From assembly GCF_041477585.1 (NCBI RefSeq), contig NZ_JBGNYA010000001.1:2852001-2916000 (forward strand): a DNA stretch of 64,000 nucleotides. The letters are read 5' to 3'. Position 1 is the first letter of the stretch, and every line of letters begins with the position of its first letter. The translations under genes were made by a program, and so were the position numbers. This DNA is from Halobellus sp. MBLA0158. GTDB taxonomy: Archaea > Halobacteriota > Halobacteria > Halobacteriales > Haloferacaceae. Below are positions 60,658 through 64,000 of this stretch, one piece after another. The notes beneath the pieces are model-generated. The model did not search any database. It was given only the letters and a program-made list of their open reading frames with translations, and was not told the DNA's origin.

Positions 60658-61311
60658 CTAGCTCCCCTCTTCTCCGCGACACTGTCGGAGCACCTCGCCG
60701 ACGACGTCGCGGTCGGCGGCGACGAGGTACCGCCGCCCGCCGATCAGTTCGGTCGAGTGCTGCACGGCGACGTGGCCGTCCGCTTCGGCGATGACGACAG
60801 AGCCCTCGGGCAAGGCGTCCGAGACGACCTGGCCCGCCGCCGGCGCGTCGTAGGCGATCCGGACGTCCAGGATTTCGAGGTCGCCGGTGACCTCCTCCAG
60901 CGTGCGGACGTCGCTGCCGGTGAGCGCGTTGACCGCCGCGCGGACGCTGGCGCGCTCGGGGAAGTACACCTGATCGACGTACTCCTCGTACTCGTCGCCC
61001 GCGCCCTCTTCGATCCGCGCGACCGTCCGGATGCCCGTGGCGTGGCGCTTGGCGGCCATACAGACCACGAGGTTCGTGTCCTGCTTGTCGGTCAGCGCGC
61101 CGACGACGCCCGTCTGGTCGGTGATGGCGTCGCCGAGCACCGAGGGCTTGGTCGCGTCGCCGACGACGACCTCGACATCGTCGTCCTCGATCGCGCTGCC
61201 CGGTTCCGGGTCGACGACGGTGACGTCCCGCCCCCGGTCGGCGAAGTGTCGGGCCACCCGGTGGCCGACGCGTCCGCTCCCTGCGATCACGACGTGGTCG
61301 GAGTCAGTCAT
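60658..61311 (-). CDS. TrkA-type NAD-binding (RCK) protein
   Basis: A 217-residue cytosolic protein with TrkA-N followed by TrkA-C. HVVIAGSGRVGHRVARHFADRGRDVTVVDPEPG is the NAD site (GxGxxG), VVGDATKPSVLGDAI the second turn, NLVVCMAAKRH the third. The C-terminal part from about residue 140 (LDVRIAYDAPAAGQVVSDALPEGSVVIA) is TrkA-C. Such proteins gate K+ or other ion transporters, but no Trk membrane subunit lies in the window. It is between the toxin-antitoxin pair and an NSS gene. Confidence 0.88.
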   Translation of the reverse strand: MTDSDHVVIAGSGRVGHRVARHFADRGRDVTVVDPEPGSAIEDDDVEVVVGDATKPSVLGDAITDQTGVVGALTDKQDTNLVVCMAAKRHATGIRTVARIEEGAGDEYEEYVDQVYFPERASVRAAVNALTGSDVRTLEEVTGDLEILDVRIAYDAPAAGQVVSDALPEGSVVIAEADGHVAVQHSTELIGGRRYLVAADRDVVGEVLRQCRGEEGS

Positions 61312-61494
61312 AGTTGTTCATTATAGTAAAGGCAAATAAGCGTCCGCCCGGCCAACTCGGGGTGTTCATAAGGGATCGGCGGGCGGCCCTCGCCGGCGAC
61401 GCGTGGGCGATTCCTCACGAACGTCCGTGTTATCGGTCGAGCGGACGGAATCGGTCCGAAAGCCACTTACTCGGGAGCGGGCGAGTGAGTGCCA

Positions 61495-62928
61495 ATGACA
61501 CGTGAGACCTGGGCGACCCGCGCGGGGTTCATCCTCGCGGCCGCCGGCTCGGCGGTGGGCCTCGGGAACATCTGGCGCTTCCCGTGGGTGACAGCCGAGA
61601 ACGGCGGCAGCGCGTTTCTCGTCGTCTACCTCGGGATCGTACTGCTCGTGGGCGTCCCCGGCCTGCTCGGGGAGTTCGTCGTCGGCCGGCGGGGGAAAAA
61701 GAGCCCCGTCGGCGCGCTGCGGGACCTCTCGGGCTCGCGCCTCTGGGGGCTGTGGGGCGTCTTCTACGTCGTGACGGCCATCGCTCTCATCTCCTTTTAC
61801 AGCATCGTCGGCGGGTGGATCCTCCGGTACTTCGGCGAGAGCGCGCTCGGACTCGTCGGCGCGCGCCCGGCGTACTTCGCCGCGCCGGGGCAGTACTTCG
61901 GCGGCGTCGCCGCCGGTCTCGACGCCCTCGCCTTTCACCTGCTCTTTCTCGCCTTGACCGCGCTCGTCGTCTTCGGCGGCGTCCGGCGCGGGATCGAGCT
62001 CGGGACGAAGGTGATGATGCCAGCCGTTCTCGTGCTCCTGGTCGGCCTCGCGGTCTGGGCCGGAGCGCGCCCGGGCGCGGCCGAGGCGTACGCGTTCTAC
62101 CTCCGGTTCGACCTCTCGACCGTCCGGGCGAACTTCTTCGACGTGCTCGGGCCCGCGGCGGGGCAGGCGCTCTTCACCCTCTCGCTCGGCGCGGGGACGA
62201 TGATCACCTACGCCTCCTACATCGACGAGGACCGCTCGCTGCCCTTCGACGGGACCGTGATCGCCGTCCTCAACACGCTGGTCGGCGTGCTGGCGGGCCT
62301 CGTCGTCTTCCCGCTCCTGTTCTCGCTCGGCGTCGACCCGGCGCAGACGGCCCCCGGACCGGGCGCGCTGTTCGTCGGCCTCGCGGGCGCGTTCGCCCAA
62401 CTGCCGGCGGGGGCGGTCGTCGCGACGGCGTTCTTCGGCGTCGTGGTGCTGGCGGCGCTGTCGTCGTCGATCAGTATGCTCGAAATCCCGGTCTCGTTCC
62501 TCGTCGACGAGTACGGCCTCACGCGACGGCGCGCGGTCGCCGTCGTCACTGGCGCAGTCGTCGTGACCGGCGGGATCTGCGCGATCAACCCCACGATCCG
62601 GGGTACGGCGGTGTTCGGCTTCGTCGCCGGCCCGCTCGTGGACACGCTCCTGACGGCCGGGCTGGCGGCGGTGCTTGTGTTCGTCGGCTGGGTGATGGGC
62701 CGCGACGCCGTCTCGGAGTTCCGCTCGGGCGCGGGCGATCTCGCGGGCGGCCTCGCGACGCCGTGGCTCCTCGGCGCCGGCGTCGCCCTGCCCGTCTTCC
62801 TGTTTTTCACGCTCCTGACGAACTTCGGCGTGGACGCCAGCCTCGGCTTCTGGCCGACGGTCGCCGTCGCCGTCGTCGCCGGCGGCGCGGCGTTCGCCGG
62901 CCTCCGGACCGAGCGTTCGCTCGTCTAG
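61495..62928 (+). CDS. Sodium-dependent transporter, NSS (SNF) family, second paralogue
   Basis: A 477-residue LeuT-fold transporter. ETWATRAGFILAAAGSAVGLGNIWRFPWV is helix 1 with the normal gate Arg. LSLGAGTMITYASYIDED is helix 6 and ALSSSISMLEIPVSFLVDEYG helix 8. It is longer than the paralogue at 58649 by a C-terminal helix pair (GVALPVFLFFTLLTNFGV and VAVAVVAGGAAFAGL). Substrate unknown. TTACTC about 30 bases upstream is a possible promoter. Confidence 0.9.
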   Translation: MTRETWATRAGFILAAAGSAVGLGNIWRFPWVTAENGGSAFLVVYLGIVLLVGVPGLLGEFVVGRRGKKSPVGALRDLSGSRLWGLWGVFYVVTAIALISFYSIVGGWILRYFGESALGLVGARPAYFAAPGQYFGGVAAGLDALAFHLLFLALTALVVFGGVRRGIELGTKVMMPAVLVLLVGLAVWAGARPGAAEAYAFYLRFDLSTVRANFFDVLGPAAGQALFTLSLGAGTMITYASYIDEDRSLPFDGTVIAVLNTLVGVLAGLVVFPLLFSLGVDPAQTAPGPGALFVGLAGAFAQLPAGAVVATAFFGVVVLAALSSSISMLEIPVSFLVDEYGLTRRRAVAVVTGAVVVTGGICAINPTIRGTAVFGFVAGPLVDTLLTAGLAAVLVFVGWVMGRDAVSEFRSGAGDLAGGLATPWLLGAGVALPVFLFFTLLTNFGVDASLGFWPTVAVAVVAGGAAFAGLRTERSLV

Positions 62929-62973
62929 GGCGGGCGCTATTCGGCCCGGCGGAAGCGGCGTCCCGCCGCCCGA

Positions 62974-63174
62974 TCACTCGTGGTCAAGCGAGACCGTCCG
63001 GCGGCGGATCGCTCCGCAGCCCGGACAGACGTGGCGGTACTCGACGGTCTTCCCGGTGGTCACGGCCTGCCAGGAGCCGCCGTCGTCGTCGTAGCCGCAC
63101 TTCGGGCAGACGAGGTCGACCTCGCTGTACCGCGACTGTAACCGTTCGAAGGGTGACCGCGGTGATGTGGCCAT
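62974..63174 (-). CDS. Zinc ribbon protein, HVO_0649-like
   Basis: A 66-residue protein with two CxxC pairs: CPKCGYDDDGGSWQ and HVCPGCGAIRRRTVSL. The N-terminus SPRSPFERLQSRYSEVDL is the usual lead of this haloarchaeal small-zinc-finger type (recalled as HVO_0649 family, not checked). The start MATSPRSP is chosen over an in-frame ATG 9 bases upstream. Probably a nucleic-acid- or protein-binding module; role unknown. Confidence 0.75.
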   Translation of the reverse strand: MATSPRSPFERLQSRYSEVDLVCPKCGYDDDGGSWQAVTTGKTVEYRHVCPGCGAIRRRTVSLDHE

Positions 63175-63334
63175 AGTCAACACGTACCACGATACGAACT
63201 GTCATAAATCATCCCGATCGTTCACGATTCCCACGCGGTGATATCGACGGACGACGAACCTCCCCTTGTCGGATTGCGGAAACCCTTTTGCCTCCCGTCG
63301 GCACGTACGTGACGATGATCGGAGGTGGTCCGAC
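63175..63334. other. Intergenic leader before the carboxylase gene
   Basis: 160 bases between divergent genes. CCTTTTGCC near 63279-63290 may be a promoter box. A 9-codon frame (GTG at 63309, MTMIGGGPT) ends across the carboxylase start, and ACGTGACGATG occurs twice (63307-63317 and 63333-63343). No other gene is seen. Confidence 0.4.
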
Positions 63335-64000
63335 GTGACGATGGAGGACCGGATCGAGGAGCTACGCGAAAAGCGCGTGCGCGCGCTGAAAGGCGGCGGC
63401 GAAGAGCGGATCGAGGCCCAACACGACAAGGGGAAGATGACCGCCCGCGAGCGGATCGACTACTTCCTCGACGACGGGACCTTCAACGAGATCGACCAGC
63501 TCCGCACCCACCGGAACCACAACTTCGGGATGGAGGAAAAGCAGCTGCCGGGCGACGGGGTCGTGACCGGCTACGGCGAGGTGGACGGACGAAAGACGTT
63601 CGTCTTCGCCCACGACTTCACCGTCTTCGGCGGCTCGCTCGGCGAGGTCTTAGCGGAGAAGATCACGAAGGTGATGGACAAGGCGGTGGAGGTCGGCGCG
63701 CCGGTCGTCGGCCTCAACGACTCCGCGGGCGCCCGCATCCAGGAGGGCGTCCAGTCGCTCGCGGGCTTCGGCGAGATCTTCCGCCGCAACACGGAGGCCT
63801 CGGGCGTCGTCCCGCAGATCTCGGCGATCATGGGACCCTGCGCCGGCGGCGCGGTCTACTCGCCCGCGCTCACCGACTTCACGTTCATGGTGAAGGACAC
63901 GAGCCACATGTTCATCACCGGCCCCGACGTGATCAAGACGGTCACGGGCGAAGAGGTGAGCTTCGAGGAGCTCGGCGGCGCCGTCACCCACGCCTCCACC
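63335..64000 (+). CDS. Acyl-CoA carboxylase beta subunit (carboxyltransferase), partial
   Basis: The first 222 codons of a propionyl/acetyl-CoA carboxylase carboxyltransferase; the rest lies beyond the window. [40 protein letters not shown] is the family start, [22 protein letters not shown] and [25 protein letters not shown] (crotonase-fold SAGARI motif) follow, then [21 protein letters not shown] 63335 is chosen because GGAGGTG (63321-63327) lies 7 bases before it; ATG 63341 is possible. It supplies (methyl)malonyl-CoA, and a biotin carboxylase partner is expected elsewhere or downstream. Confidence 0.93.
   Translation, partial: MTMEDRIEELREKRVRALKGGGEERIEAQHDKGKMTARERIDYFLDDGTFNEIDQLRTHRNHNFGMEEKQLPGDGVVTGYGEVDGRKTFVFAHDFTVFGGSLGEVLAEKITKVMDKAVEVGAPVVGLNDSAGARIQEGVQSLAGFGEIFRRNTEASGVVPQISAIMGPCAGGAVYSPALTDFTFMVKDTSHMFITGPDVIKTVTGEEVSFEELGGAVTHAST

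Noticed and set aside
1-64000. CRISPR array or cas genes
   Set aside because: No regularly spaced direct repeats and no Cas-like protein were seen.

Overview
The window is chromosomal DNA of a halophilic archaeon (class Halobacteria). The evidence is the high GC content, very acidic proteins with Asp/Glu-rich surfaces, mostly leaderless promoters with TATA-like boxes 25-35 bp before start codons, haloarchaeal families (AglB, AglJ, DUF5817, amphi-Trp, HVO_0649-like zinc ribbon) and archaeal metabolism (mevalonate HMG-CoA reductase, NADP isocitrate dehydrogenase, ADP-type succinyl-CoA ligase). I cannot fix the genus from sequence alone.

Left flank, 1 to about 14.6 kb, is GC-rich housekeeping DNA: a cation efflux transporter, a HIT hydrolase coupled to methionine aminopeptidase, a quinone-response-like unit (ring-cleaving dioxygenase plus carboxylesterase, divergent from a HxlR regulator around a perfect inverted repeat), a DsbA-like oxidoreductase, isocitrate dehydrogenase, a tiny gene behind a 16-bp TTAGG/CCTAA palindrome, HMG-CoA reductase, orotidine-phosphate decarboxylase, a glutaredoxin-like protein coupled to a cobalamin adenosyltransferase, tRNA-Val(CAC) with a duplicated 3' end, and several small haloarchaeal proteins of unknown role.

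From 14.6 to 51.5 kb lies one large surface-glycan / protein N-glycosylation locus. Its left core is GC-rich: AglJ-like transferase, GlmM, GlmU, AglG-like transferase, an SDR, a second nucleotidyltransferase and GlmS, which together should make UDP-GlcNAc and start the lipid-linked glycan. The middle (about 23.3-47.2 kb) is clearly lower in GC, has mixed strands, a probably intact IS1595-type insertion sequence, a decayed IS6-type element and degenerate DNA. It codes for four GT4 glycosyltransferases, two GT2 glycosyltransferases, a GT-C enzyme, RmlA and RmlB, a ColD-like PLP dehydrase with His in place of the catalytic Lys, sugar SDRs, a UDP-sugar 6-dehydrogenase, an AsnB-type amidotransferase, an alkaline-phosphatase-superfamily enzyme, a DUF2334 deacetylase-like protein and a Wzx/AglR-type flippase. 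The right edge returns to host composition with a UDP-glucuronate-epimerase-like SDR and the oligosaccharyltransferase AglB. The picture is an exchangeable sugar cassette between a conserved glycan-initiation core and AglB.

Right flank, 51.5-64 kb, is GC-rich again: a Tat lipoprotein of the Tp34/DUF7350 type, a CBS protein divergent from a VapBC module with a 7-4-7 operator, succinyl-CoA ligase (sucCD), a quinone oxidoreductase, a DUF6498-like membrane protein, two sodium-dependent NSS transporters separated by a HicAB module and a TrkA-type NAD-binding protein, a zinc-ribbon protein, and the start of an acyl-CoA carboxylase beta subunit that runs off the end.
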